Assembly (NCBI GenBank): GCA_946615905.1
Contig: CAMOIE010000012.1
Location: 1 to 64,000 of the forward strand
Length of the DNA stretch: 64,000 nucleotides
Reading direction: 5' to 3'
From: an uncultured Treponema sp.
Lineage (GTDB): Bacteria > Spirochaetota > Spirochaetia > Treponematales > Treponemataceae
Part shown: positions 35,286 through 43,040 of the stretch, one piece after another
How positions within the stretch are numbered: position 1 is the stretch's first letter
Layout of the letters: each line of letters starts with the position of its first letter
Translations under genes and position numbers: made by a program
The notes under the pieces: generated by a model
The model's input: only the letters and a program-made list of their open reading frames with translations
Told to the model about the DNA's origin: nothing
The model's database searches: none

Positions 35286-36287
35286 CTACAGTTGATTTAT
35301 TTTCTCGATTAAAGCGGGTGCCCAAGTCTGTTCTGCAAGAAGCTTGTCGGTAAGAGGCTTGATTTTCTGTTTGATGACTTCCTGGTCTGCGGCGGTGCAA
35401 GGAGTTACTGTCAGCCCCTTTGACTTTAGCGTTTTGCGGTCAACGTCAACAGAAGCGATGTAAGCATCCCAGGCCTTTGCTGTTGTTGCCTTTGCAGCTG
35501 CTGAAACGACTTTCTGCTGGTCGGGAGTGAGTTTGTCGTAGAAAGGGGCGCTGACTATGATTTCCAATGTGGCGATGATATGGTTTGTTTCATAAATGTA
35601 TTTCTGAACCTGATCAAAGGACTGGCTCAAAACAGTGACCATTCCGTTATCCTGACCGTCTACAACGCCTGTCTCAAGTGCGGAGAAAAGATCTCCAAGA
35701 GGGATAACCTGCGCTGAAGCTCCGAGATTTTCTGCAATTCCAACGTGAATCGGGTTTGACGGCATGCGGAATTTCTGTCCGACAAAATCAGCGACTGAAG
35801 TCAGTTTTTTGTTTGATGTGAAAGTGCGGGCTGAGTTCGGACCCCATGCGAGCATGTAGGCTTCCGGAAATTTCTTATGGAATTGGGCGTTCAAGTCATC
35901 AGCGATGGAACTTGTCCAGACTTTTTTTGCGTGGTTCAAATCCTTGTAAAGAAAGGGCCAGTCAGAAATCATGCTTACAGACCATTCCTGATTGAATGGG
36001 GTTCCCACAATGGCGACTTCAATTGTTCCGTTTCGGACTCCATTCCAAAGGTCAGCTTCGTTACCCAAAGTTCCGTCTGAATATACATCGACTTTCACGG
36101 CACCGTCAGTATTCTTTTCTACCTCAGTTTTAAATACTTCCTGAATTGCGCGGCCCATCGGGTGGGTTGCTCCCCAGTTGTCACCGACTTTGATTGTGAT
36201 AGCTCCAGACTTCTCGTTGCAGCTTGACAAAAGCAGCGTGGCAGCAGCAGCGGCAATTGCCATTACTTTTCCGGATAAAATTTTCAT
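35286..36287 (-). CDS. TRAP transporter substrate-binding lipoprotein (DctP), system 2
   Basis: This 333-residue lipoprotein has signal peptide ending LLLSSC. DctP features are KVGDNWGATHPMGRAIQEVFKTEVE, NSARTFTSNKKLTSVADFVGQKFRMPSNPIHV with the carboxylate-binding Arg (KFRM), GDLFSALETGVVDGQDN and the closing lysine-rich helix. GGAGGA precedes ATG 36287. The promoter has operator site e. It shares little sequence with the system 1 protein beyond family motifs, so the two systems may bind different sugar acids. Confidence 0.93.
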   Translation of the reverse strand: MKILSGKVMAIAAAAATLLLSSCNEKSGAITIKVGDNWGATHPMGRAIQEVFKTEVEKNTDGAVKVDVYSDGTLGNEADLWNGVRNGTIEVAIVGTPFNQEWSVSMISDWPFLYKDLNHAKKVWTSSIADDLNAQFHKKFPEAYMLAWGPNSARTFTSNKKLTSVADFVGQKFRMPSNPIHVGIAENLGASAQVIPLGDLFSALETGVVDGQDNGMVTVLSQSFDQVQKYIYETNHIIATLEIIVSAPFYDKLTPDQQKVVSAAAKATTAKAWDAYIASVDVDRKTLKSKGLTVTPCTAADQEVIKQKIKPLTDKLLAEQTWAPALIEKINQL

Positions 36288-36353
36288 TGTTTTTCCTCCT
36301 TACAATGGAAACAGCGGTAATTCGGCTGCGTACAGCCGTTCTTCATTTATAGG

Positions 36354-36386
36354 TAACATGTTAGGGCGTGATTTATAAGCCGTCAA
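36354..36386 (-). promoter_or_regulatory. dctP (system 2) promoter with operator over the -10 (site e)
   Basis: On the minus strand, TTGACG (36386-36381), 17 bp, then TAACAT (36363-36358), with the palindrome core TAACATGTTA at 36354-36363. Confidence 0.85.
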
Positions 36387-36506
36387 GAAAAAAATACATT
36401 TTTTATAAATAAATTATGCGCTAAGTGATAAAATCTTTGTCTGTAAAGAAATAGAATGATGAAATATATGAAAAGAACTGAAAAAAATAATTTTTTTATT
36501 TTTTTG

Positions 36507-36541
36507 TTGACATATTTTTCAAGCCAATGCTAACATGTTAG
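36507..36541 (+). promoter_or_regulatory. dehydrogenase-gntR promoter with operator over the -10 (site f)
   Basis: On the plus strand, TTGACA (36507-36512), 18 bp, then TAACAT (36531-36536) inside the perfect palindrome CTAACATGTTAG (36530-36541). It drives the dehydrogenase and, 16 bases behind it, the GntR gene, so the regulator would control itself. Confidence 0.85.
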
Positions 36542-36595
36542 ATGAAACAGTGGAAATTCAGGCTGACTTAAAGCGATTTTTCAGGAGGAAATTCT

Positions 36596-37621
36596 ATGAA
36601 GGCTGTACAAATCAAAGAGCCGAACAAACTTTTGGTAATTGACGTCGACAAACCTAAAGTCGATGAGAAGAACAATATTCTTGTAAAGATGACCGCTGCT
36701 GGCATTTGCGGCTCTGACGTGGGCATTTACCACGGAACGAATGCGGCTGCGACCTATCCCCGCGTAATCGGTCACGAGATGGTTGGCCGTGTTGATGAAG
36801 TTGGCCCAGGCGTAAAAAATCTCAAAAAAGGGGACCGCGTGATTATCAATCAGGTTACGAGCTGTGGTCACTGCTACCCCTGTCTAAAGGGGCGCGGAAA
36901 TGTCTGCGATAATCTCAAAGTCCGTGGAGTGCATATCGATGGCGGCTACCGGGAATTTATCGCTGTTCCAGAATCCGACTGCTACCTTCTCCCCGATGGA
37001 ATTTCTGATGTGGATGCGGTAATGATTGAGCCAACGACAATCGCAATTCAAGCCTGCTCCCGTGCCGAGCTTGAAAAATCTGACACCCTTTTGATTTTTG
37101 GAGTCGGTGCTCTTGGAACTTCAATCCTGAAAGTCGCCCGTCTTTACTGCGATACGATAATCGTCACCGATGTTTTTGATGAAAAATTGGAAGAAGCAAA
37201 AAAACTCGGCGCAAAATACGTCATTAACGGCAAAAAGGAAAATCTTGTCGAAAAGGTTCGTGAATATACAGGAGGACGGGGGGTTACCGTATCAATTGAT
37301 GCGGCCTGTATCTCTTCTTCCTTGATGAGCCTTTTGCAGGCCACGGGAAATGCCGGACGCGTAATCACTATGGGGTTCTCCGTTGCCCCGGTAGAAGTGA
37401 ACCAGTTCCTTATTACCTCGAAAGAACTTGACGTTCGAGGCTCCCGTCTGCAAAATAAGATGTTCGGAAAGGCAATTGAGCTGATTAAAGAAGGAAAATT
37501 GGATTTGACAGGTTCCTGTTCGCATACTTTCAAGCTGACAGATGCGCAGAAAGCTTTTGATTTCAACGATACACACGATCCTTCAATCAGGAAGATTGTA
37601 TTTACTTTTGACAACCTATAA
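36596..37621 (+). CDS. zinc-dependent alcohol dehydrogenase, L-gulonate/L-galactonate 5-dehydrogenase-like
   Basis: The 341-residue medium-chain dehydrogenase has the catalytic-zinc motif GHEMVGRVDEVG with Cys in ICGSD. The four structural-zinc cysteines are in CGHCYPCLKGRGNVC, and the Rossmann cofactor site is LIFGVGALGTSILKVARLY (about residues 160-180). The closest functional relatives by pattern are hexonate 5-dehydrogenases (RspB and YjjN types), which oxidise L-gulonate or L-galactonate to fructuronate or tagaturonate. That fits the neighbouring uxuA/uxuB. AGGAGG precedes ATG 36596. Sorbitol- or threonine-type activity is not excluded. Confidence 0.88.
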   Translation: MKAVQIKEPNKLLVIDVDKPKVDEKNNILVKMTAAGICGSDVGIYHGTNAAATYPRVIGHEMVGRVDEVGPGVKNLKKGDRVIINQVTSCGHCYPCLKGRGNVCDNLKVRGVHIDGGYREFIAVPESDCYLLPDGISDVDAVMIEPTTIAIQACSRAELEKSDTLLIFGVGALGTSILKVARLYCDTIIVTDVFDEKLEEAKKLGAKYVINGKKENLVEKVREYTGGRGVTVSIDAACISSSLMSLLQATGNAGRVITMGFSVAPVEVNQFLITSKELDVRGSRLQNKMFGKAIELIKEGKLDLTGSCSHTFKLTDAQKAFDFNDTHDPSIRKIVFTFDNL

Positions 37622-37636
37622 AACTGGGATTTGTAT

Positions 37637-38362
37637 ATGGCCAAGATTGACAACAGCATTCAGAGTGCTGTGTATACGGCACTCAAAAAAAACATAATGT
37701 CTCTACAACTCAAGCCGGGTACGCCTATGTCCACGCAGGAGGTCGCAACGAAACTCGATGTCAGTCGGACTCCTGTGCGCGAGGCTTTTATCCGCTTGGA
37801 GCGCGACGGTCTTGTTGATGCTGTTCCGAAGTCTGGAACATTTGTCTCAAAAATCCGGCTCGACAGGGTTGAACAGGAGCGCTTTATTCGGGAAAGTCTT
37901 GAATGCTCGAATATCGACATGCTGATTGAAAAAGCTACTCCTAAGGATATCCGCGAGCTGGAGCTGAACATTGAGCAGCAAAGTTCCACAATCGATACTG
38001 TGGACATTTACAATCTCATAGATTTGGACAACTCCTTCCACGAAAAGATGTTTCAGATTTCTGGCCAAATTCTCAGCTGGGAGACAATTCAGACCAATTC
38101 CATTCATTATGCCCGCCTTCGGCTTATGACCATGTGGAACAAGGATGTAATGCATGGAATTGTCCTCCAGCATCAAAAGATTGTTTCCGCCATCGCGGAA
38201 AAGTCTTCAGAGCACGCTAAAATCTACATGAAGGCCCATCTCCACAGGCTTGAAACTCAGGTGCAGGACATAATGAAAGAATATCCTGGTTATTTTGACG
38301 CTGACTCTCTTTCTATTGAGTCTCGCTTTGAAATGCTTCTTGCTGAAAATGGAAAGGCCTGA
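37637..38362 (+). CDS. GntR-family regulator with FCD ligand-binding domain
   Basis: This 241-residue transcription factor has an N-terminal winged helix (about residues 5-70; LKPGTPMSTQEVATKLDVSRTPVREAFIRLERDGLVDAVPKSGTFV), the classic GntR signature. A helical FCD domain follows, with metal or ligand residues in DLDNSFHEKMF, LQHQKIVSAI and YMKAHLHRLE. The frame is open from TTG 37631, but GGGA is seven bases before ATG 37637. It is encoded directly behind the dehydrogenase and downstream of operator site f. FCD regulators typically answer to sugar acids, which makes it the prime candidate for binding all six operators. Confidence 0.9.
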   Translation: MAKIDNSIQSAVYTALKKNIMSLQLKPGTPMSTQEVATKLDVSRTPVREAFIRLERDGLVDAVPKSGTFVSKIRLDRVEQERFIRESLECSNIDMLIEKATPKDIRELELNIEQQSSTIDTVDIYNLIDLDNSFHEKMFQISGQILSWETIQTNSIHYARLRLMTMWNKDVMHGIVLQHQKIVSAIAEKSSEHAKIYMKAHLHRLETQVQDIMKEYPGYFDADSLSIESRFEMLLAENGKA

Positions 38363-38467
38363 AATTTGACCAAGAGATTTTGGAGTTATTAAAAGATTTT
38401 AAGTTTTTTGCTGTGAAAAAATCGCAAGATTTTCGAAATAATTAAGAAAAGTCAATATCTCATGTAG

Positions 38468-38473
38468 TATAAT
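38468..38473 (+). promoter_or_regulatory. -10 element just upstream of the EAL gene
   Basis: A perfect TATAAT ends 7 bases before ATG 38481. There is no ribosome site and no good -35. It suggests a leaderless transcript. Confidence 0.45.
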
Positions 38474-38480
38474 ATATCGT

Positions 38481-40232
38481 ATGTGGGAAAAATTTGAAAA
38501 TTTTACGAGCCGCCAGCTTGCGGAAATTACACATATTCTCAATGAATGTACTGATGAGTATATCTATGTTTTTAACATCACAAAGGACACTTATTTCACT
38601 TCTGAGCAGGTCCTGAAGAATTTTAATTTTCCCTCCCAGTATTTTGACAATGCCCAGGACACGCTTTTGCGGATGACTTATCCCGCAGACCGGGCACAGC
38701 TGGCCGAGGAGCTTGATAAAATCAAAAAGTACGAGCTTGAGACCCACAATCTTGAGTACCGGTGGACAAACAAAAACGGCAAGCAGGTTTGGATTTCATG
38801 CCGGGGAAAGGTTCTTCCCCACAGCAGGGGTGAGGACATCGTTATGGTCGGCCGCGTTTCCCTGCTTGATGAGCGTGACAAAATTGACCTTTTGACAAGT
38901 CTCCCGACCGAGGGAATGCTTCGTAAGGACTTTACTTACGTATGGAAGCGCAATTTAAAAATTTCCGGCTTCATGCTTAAAATCGATGTGGATAATTTGG
39001 GCTTTATCAACGAGCAGTACGGAATCAAAACCGGCGACATGGTTCTTTCCCTTGTTGCGGACTGTGCGAGAAAGGCCTGTGCGGGACTGGCTAAGCCCTA
39101 CAAGCTCAATTCTGATGAAATTATCTGTGTGAATCTTTCTGGCATGACTGCGGTTGACGCAAAAAAAATCTACACGAATTTGAAGCGGTCAATTGCGGAA
39201 GTCGAACAGCAGATTCAGTATGAAGTTGTATTTACGGTTTCCGCCGGAGCCGTTGCCTTCTTTAATGACCCGTCCACCCTGGACGAATTGCTTAAAAAAA
39301 TCAATTTTACGATGACTATCGCTAAAAGTCGCGGACGCAACAATCTTTCAATGTTTGATGCCGTTGCCTACGCAAAGCACCTGCGGTCGATGGAAATTCA
39401 GGAACTGATGAGGGAGGCTGTCCGCAATAAATTTGAGGGCTTCGAGCTTTTTTACCAGCCGGTAGTCGATGCAAAAAATCTTTATTTGGACAAGTATAAT
39501 TCCATCGTGAACGTAATCGGTGCGGAAGCCTTGATTCGTTGGTCTTGTCCAAGAGTCGGCTATATCGGTCCTGATGAATTCATTCCGATTTTGGAAGATA
39601 CCGGCTTGATTATTCCAGTCGGACGCTGGATTTTGCTGACGGCTTTCCGCCAGTGCAAGGAATGGAACCGGGTAAAAAAAGATTTTCACATGAGCGTAAA
39701 CCTTTCGTATATTCAGGTTCGCAAAAGTGACATTTTGACGGACGTTCGTCTGGCCTTGGAGCGTTCAAAGGTTGACCCACAGAATATCACTCTGGAAATT
39801 ACAGAGTCAGGGTATATGGACTGCTCTATTGACTTGCAGGAGCTTTTGGGCGAATTCAGCCGCATGGGATTCAAAATTGACATTGATGACTTTGGAACCG
39901 GCTATTCAAATTTGCGCTACTTGCAGTATTTGCACGCTAACACTTTAAAATTGGACTATTCCTTTGTCCACAAGGCGACTGGTGGCAATGAGGGTGACAA
40001 AAAGGTCATAAAGCATATTACGGAAATGGCCCACGAGCTTGGAATGGCCGTCTGTATGGAAGGGGTTGAAACCCAAGAGGACATCGGAAAACTCTTGGAG
40101 TATAAGCCGGACAAATTCCAGGGATTTTATTTTGGCCGTCCGGCTTCAGCTGCACAGTTCAGGGAAAGATTCCTTCTTGTTGATTCAAAGATAGAATTGC
40201 TCAGAACTAATGTAAATCCTAAAATCGGCTAA
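38481..40232 (+). CDS. PAS-GGDEF(degenerate)-EAL cyclic-di-GMP phosphodiesterase
   Basis: The 583-residue cytoplasmic signalling protein has a PAS-like sensor (about residues 15-135; YVFNITKDTYFTSEQVLKNF..., then YRWTNKNGKQVWISCRG). A GGDEF domain follows in which the catalytic motif reads LNSDEI (about 209-214), so it should not make cyclic-di-GMP. The EAL domain (about 300-565) has the full set of catalytic signatures: EALIRW, MSVNLSYIQ, ITESGYMD, DDFGTGYSNLRYL, KLDYSFV, EGVET and QGFYFGRP. It is predicted to hydrolyse cyclic-di-GMP. It follows the uronate island but lacks the operator. It overlaps the convergent symporter gene by 4 bases. Confidence 0.9.
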   Translation: MWEKFENFTSRQLAEITHILNECTDEYIYVFNITKDTYFTSEQVLKNFNFPSQYFDNAQDTLLRMTYPADRAQLAEELDKIKKYELETHNLEYRWTNKNGKQVWISCRGKVLPHSRGEDIVMVGRVSLLDERDKIDLLTSLPTEGMLRKDFTYVWKRNLKISGFMLKIDVDNLGFINEQYGIKTGDMVLSLVADCARKACAGLAKPYKLNSDEIICVNLSGMTAVDAKKIYTNLKRSIAEVEQQIQYEVVFTVSAGAVAFFNDPSTLDELLKKINFTMTIAKSRGRNNLSMFDAVAYAKHLRSMEIQELMREAVRNKFEGFELFYQPVVDAKNLYLDKYNSIVNVIGAEALIRWSCPRVGYIGPDEFIPILEDTGLIIPVGRWILLTAFRQCKEWNRVKKDFHMSVNLSYIQVRKSDILTDVRLALERSKVDPQNITLEITESGYMDCSIDLQELLGEFSRMGFKIDIDDFGTGYSNLRYLQYLHANTLKLDYSFVHKATGGNEGDKKVIKHITEMAHELGMAVCMEGVETQEDIGKLLEYKPDKFQGFYFGRPASAAQFRERFLLVDSKIELLRTNVNPKIG

Positions 40233-41461
40233 ATGTAGTGTTTCAAGTCTACGTGTTCGATTTCGTGGGTTTTCACTGCGACTATGTATGAGCCGAACAT
40301 TGCCGTTGCGGAATCGATTGCGGCGGCAAAAGAGCAGAGCAGGAGGGCGGCAGGTTTTAAGAGCAGGTAGCCCGCGTCAAATCCACGTCCGTACATCGTG
40401 CACAAAACTGTCAGAGTGACAAATGCTCCGCCGGAAGGAAGTCCTCCTAAAATAAAGGAAAGAAGAAAAGTCACTCCGCAAATCCAGAGGATGTCCAGAC
40501 GGTTAAAGCCGAGGCTTGAGTATGCGCGCAAAATCGTAATGAATCCGATTGTTGAGACCAGGGCAGTTCCGCCTCTGGCAAAAATTGAGAAAAGCGGCAT
40601 TGAGATTGCGTTTGACGAGTGGCGGACTCCGAGACTTTCATGGCTGTGGCGGGCATTCAAGAGCAAGGCCAGATTTGAGTCAGCAGAGAAAAATGCAGTC
40701 AAAAGTGGGCAGATTGAAGCGTAAAGCACGTGGTATGGATGCAGGTCCTTGCACAAAAAGCGGAGAATCAGCGGATAAATTATAAAAGCGACCAGAATAA
40801 AGTCGACTAAAAGCATAACTGCGAGGGGCAAAAATACGGGTGAGGTCAATGCGGCTTTTGAACTTGCCAGCCAGTATGCACAGACTGCAATCATTCCGAC
40901 TGCCATGAATTCTGTGAAAAAGCACATGATTGTGTAGCAGAGTTTTGAAAGGCTTTCAAAAAGAGCCGTCACCGGTTTGTATGCGTTTGAGTCTGTCGTG
41001 CAGGCGGCTCCGGCAAAGGCTGCGAGAATTATAGCCGGGAGCAAAAAAGCCCCTTCGAGAAGCGAGTTGAATCCTGAGTAGGGGAAGAGCTTCATCGCCA
41101 GGTCGTGGAATGAAAGCATCGTAATCTCAGTGATTTTCTCGTTACCCGTGATTGGAATGCGGGGAAGTTTTACAAGCAAGATTGTGAGAATGCCTAAAAT
41201 CGTCAGTATCGCGCTTGAGGCTGAGATCAGGGCTAAAGACCAGAGGCCTGTTTTTATCAAGGACCTCTTCATTCGGAGTGTAAAAACCGCTGATGAAACT
41301 GAAAAAAACAAAAGCGGGAGCAGGGAGTAGCGGCCAAATCGGATTGCGAATTCACTCAGGGCGGCGAATGTTGCGTTTACGGCCGGTGACTGTGCTGGAA
41401 GAATTATGGCGGCTGCCAGTCCGAGAATAATGCCTAAAATATATTTTATCCAAAGTTTCAT
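40229..41461 (-). CDS. dicarboxylate/amino acid:cation symporter (SDF family)
   Basis: This 410-residue membrane protein has about eight helices and two re-entrant loops. The serine-rich hairpin (SSVSSAVFTLRMKR), the FFSADSNLALLLNARHSHESLGVRHSSNAISMPLFSIFARGGTALVSTIGFI block and LGGLPSGGAFVTLTVLC are the family elements that hold substrate and cation. It probably imports acidic amino acids or C4-dicarboxylates with Na+ or H+. It lies alone on the minus strand. The 47-bp gap upstream to the divergent gene at 41509 is AT-rich and must hold both promoters. Confidence 0.87.
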   Translation of the reverse strand: MKLWIKYILGIILGLAAAIILPAQSPAVNATFAALSEFAIRFGRYSLLPLLFFSVSSAVFTLRMKRSLIKTGLWSLALISASSAILTILGILTILLVKLPRIPITGNEKITEITMLSFHDLAMKLFPYSGFNSLLEGAFLLPAIILAAFAGAACTTDSNAYKPVTALFESLSKLCYTIMCFFTEFMAVGMIAVCAYWLASSKAALTSPVFLPLAVMLLVDFILVAFIIYPLILRFLCKDLHPYHVLYASICPLLTAFFSADSNLALLLNARHSHESLGVRHSSNAISMPLFSIFARGGTALVSTIGFITILRAYSSLGFNRLDILWICGVTFLLSFILGGLPSGGAFVTLTVLCTMYGRGFDAGYLLLKPAALLLCSFAAAIDSATAMFGSYIVAVKTHEIEHVDLKHYI

Positions 41462-41492
41462 GCATTCGAGTATACTGAATTTTTAAAAAATA

Positions 41493-41501
41493 TGATATAA
41501 T
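41493..41501 (+). promoter_or_regulatory. extended -10 promoter at the start of the 41509 gene
   Basis: TGATATAAT (41493-41501) is an extended -10. The ATG is 7 bases downstream with no ribosome site, so a leaderless message is likely. Confidence 0.55.
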
Positions 41502-41508
41502 CTTTTTT

Positions 41509-42282
41509 ATGGAAAAAATTATGTTGATTGCCGGAAAGGAACTTCCAGCCGGCAGAGATTTAGCTTCCGGGGCCTCTCTAAAAGGCCGGACGACCCTTGT
41601 GACTGCCGACCAGGCATACCTGCAGAATATGAATGCTGTGGACGCAATTGCAGACAATGCCTCGATTCCGGTTCCGTGGAACAGAACTTCTTCTCTTTCA
41701 ACCCGCTCCCTGATTCTCTCCTGTGTGAACGCTGCCGGAAGAATAGACGACGCGGTTTTAGTTTTTGATGAATTTTTATTCTCTACGAAATATAAAAATC
41801 TTGCGGAAATCGCCCCTGACTTGGTTTGCGACGATTTGATTTTGAGCTACCAATATCTGACAACGGAATTAATCAACCGCTTTATAAATATGCATAAAGT
41901 CAACGGCGTGACCGGAGTCCGCAACAAACTGGTCTTTATGTACCGGGCCAATCCATCTGTCGCTGACGCAGTTGTAAGTCCCGGTGCAAGAACGGAAACC
42001 CCCTCTCTTTCACCTTATCTTGTAGCCGCAGCTGGAGCTGCATTCAAGGCTTTTGCGGAAAACGTGGCGGCTTCTCTTGTGGACAACCAGATTGTCCTGC
42101 CGATTTTGGTGGCTTATGACGCTTCCAATGAGGTCGCCCGCCGGGATGCAAGTCTTTCAGGTTGGCTCTGCGACTACATTGACCAAATTGATGCGATGAA
42201 ACATGACCTTACTCCCAAACAGAAGGTCACTTGGGTAAAGGCAGGTGCGAGAACACCTGGAGGATTCAGTCTTTTTCATTAA
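41509..42282 (+). CDS. conserved-looking hypothetical protein, possibly SDR-like
   Basis: This 257-residue soluble protein has no signal peptide and no membrane helix. Segments such as VLVFDEFLFSTKYKN and SLSPYLVAAAGAAFKAFAENVAASLV have the rhythm of short-chain dehydrogenase folds, but the usual TGxxxGxG cofactor motif and YxxxK are not visible. If it is a relative, it is a degenerate one. It begins with an extended -10 seven bases upstream and precedes the MgtC gene by 26 bases. I do not recognise the family and assign no function. Confidence 0.6.
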   Translation: MEKIMLIAGKELPAGRDLASGASLKGRTTLVTADQAYLQNMNAVDAIADNASIPVPWNRTSSLSTRSLILSCVNAAGRIDDAVLVFDEFLFSTKYKNLAEIAPDLVCDDLILSYQYLTTELINRFINMHKVNGVTGVRNKLVFMYRANPSVADAVVSPGARTETPSLSPYLVAAAGAAFKAFAENVAASLVDNQIVLPILVAYDASNEVARRDASLSGWLCDYIDQIDAMKHDLTPKQKVTWVKAGARTPGGFSLFH

Positions 42283-42308
42283 ATTAAAATAAATAAAGGA
42301 GAGTTTGC

Positions 42309-43007
42309 ATGATTTTTTCAGAATTTTTGTCGGCACCACCGTTCCAGTTTTTGGCTATTTGTCTTCTTCGTATTTTCTTGAGCTTCTTGGCAGGATTTTT
42401 TCTCGGACTTGAAAGAAAATTCCGCGCTCAAGTAGTCGGTATGCGTACGCTAATTCTGATTTCTGAAGCCTCGACACTTTTAGGAATTCTTTCTATTCAC
42501 ATGGCCCACAACATCAACGGTGATGGCGGAGACACGACCAGAATTGCGGCCAGTGTCGTAAGCGGCATCGGATTTTTGGGCGGCGGTGCGATTATGCGTC
42601 AGGGCTTGAACATAAAAGGTTTGACTTCCGCTGCAATAATTTGGATAACGTCATCAATTGGACTTGCAATCGGCGGCGGGCTTTATATTCCAGCCTTCGC
42701 GACTTTGGGAATTTCAATACTTTCCTTGATTTGGCTGGAAAAAGTCGAAATCAAATGGTTCCCAGCCGGGCGCACAAAATCCCTTCACCTGACTTTTGAC
42801 GACAGCAACGTCGACATGAAGAAACTCCGAACCGCAATAGAAAGCAACGGCTTTATCATAGCTGACTTTAACATGAGTCACATGATAGAAAGCAGTCAGC
42901 TCGTTTTGCATTATTCTGTGAAATCTCCGCAAGTCGAGGATTTCTCAAAATTAATCGAGGACTTGAATCAAGTCGGCAATTTGGAAGAATTTTCAATAAC
43001 TGACTGA
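42309..43007 (+). CDS. MgtC/SapB family membrane protein
   Basis: The 232-residue protein has four or five membrane helices in the first 150 residues with the MgtC pattern: LRIFLSFLAGFFLGLERKFRAQVVGMRTLILISEASTLLG, then ASVVSGIGFLGGGAIMRQGLNIKGLTSAAIIWITSSIGLAIGGGLY. The C-terminal part (about 155-232) is a small ACT-like soluble domain. MgtC proteins are linked to magnesium limitation and to control of the F- or V-type ATPase; this protein's own role is unknown. AAAGGAG lies upstream of ATG 42309. It probably shares a transcript with the upstream unknown gene. Confidence 0.9.
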   Translation: MIFSEFLSAPPFQFLAICLLRIFLSFLAGFFLGLERKFRAQVVGMRTLILISEASTLLGILSIHMAHNINGDGGDTTRIAASVVSGIGFLGGGAIMRQGLNIKGLTSAAIIWITSSIGLAIGGGLYIPAFATLGISILSLIWLEKVEIKWFPAGRTKSLHLTFDDSNVDMKKLRTAIESNGFIIADFNMSHMIESSQLVLHYSVKSPQVEDFSKLIEDLNQVGNLEEFSITD

Positions 43008-43032
43008 CTTTTTTAGCGGAATGCGGTAAAAT
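43004..43032 (+). promoter_or_regulatory. promoter of the XPB-like helicase gene
   Basis: CTGACT (43004-43009), 17 bp, then TAAAAT (43027-43032). ATG 43041 lies 8 bases downstream with no ribosome site, another probable leaderless start. Confidence 0.55.
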
Positions 43033-43040
43033 GCTCCGCT

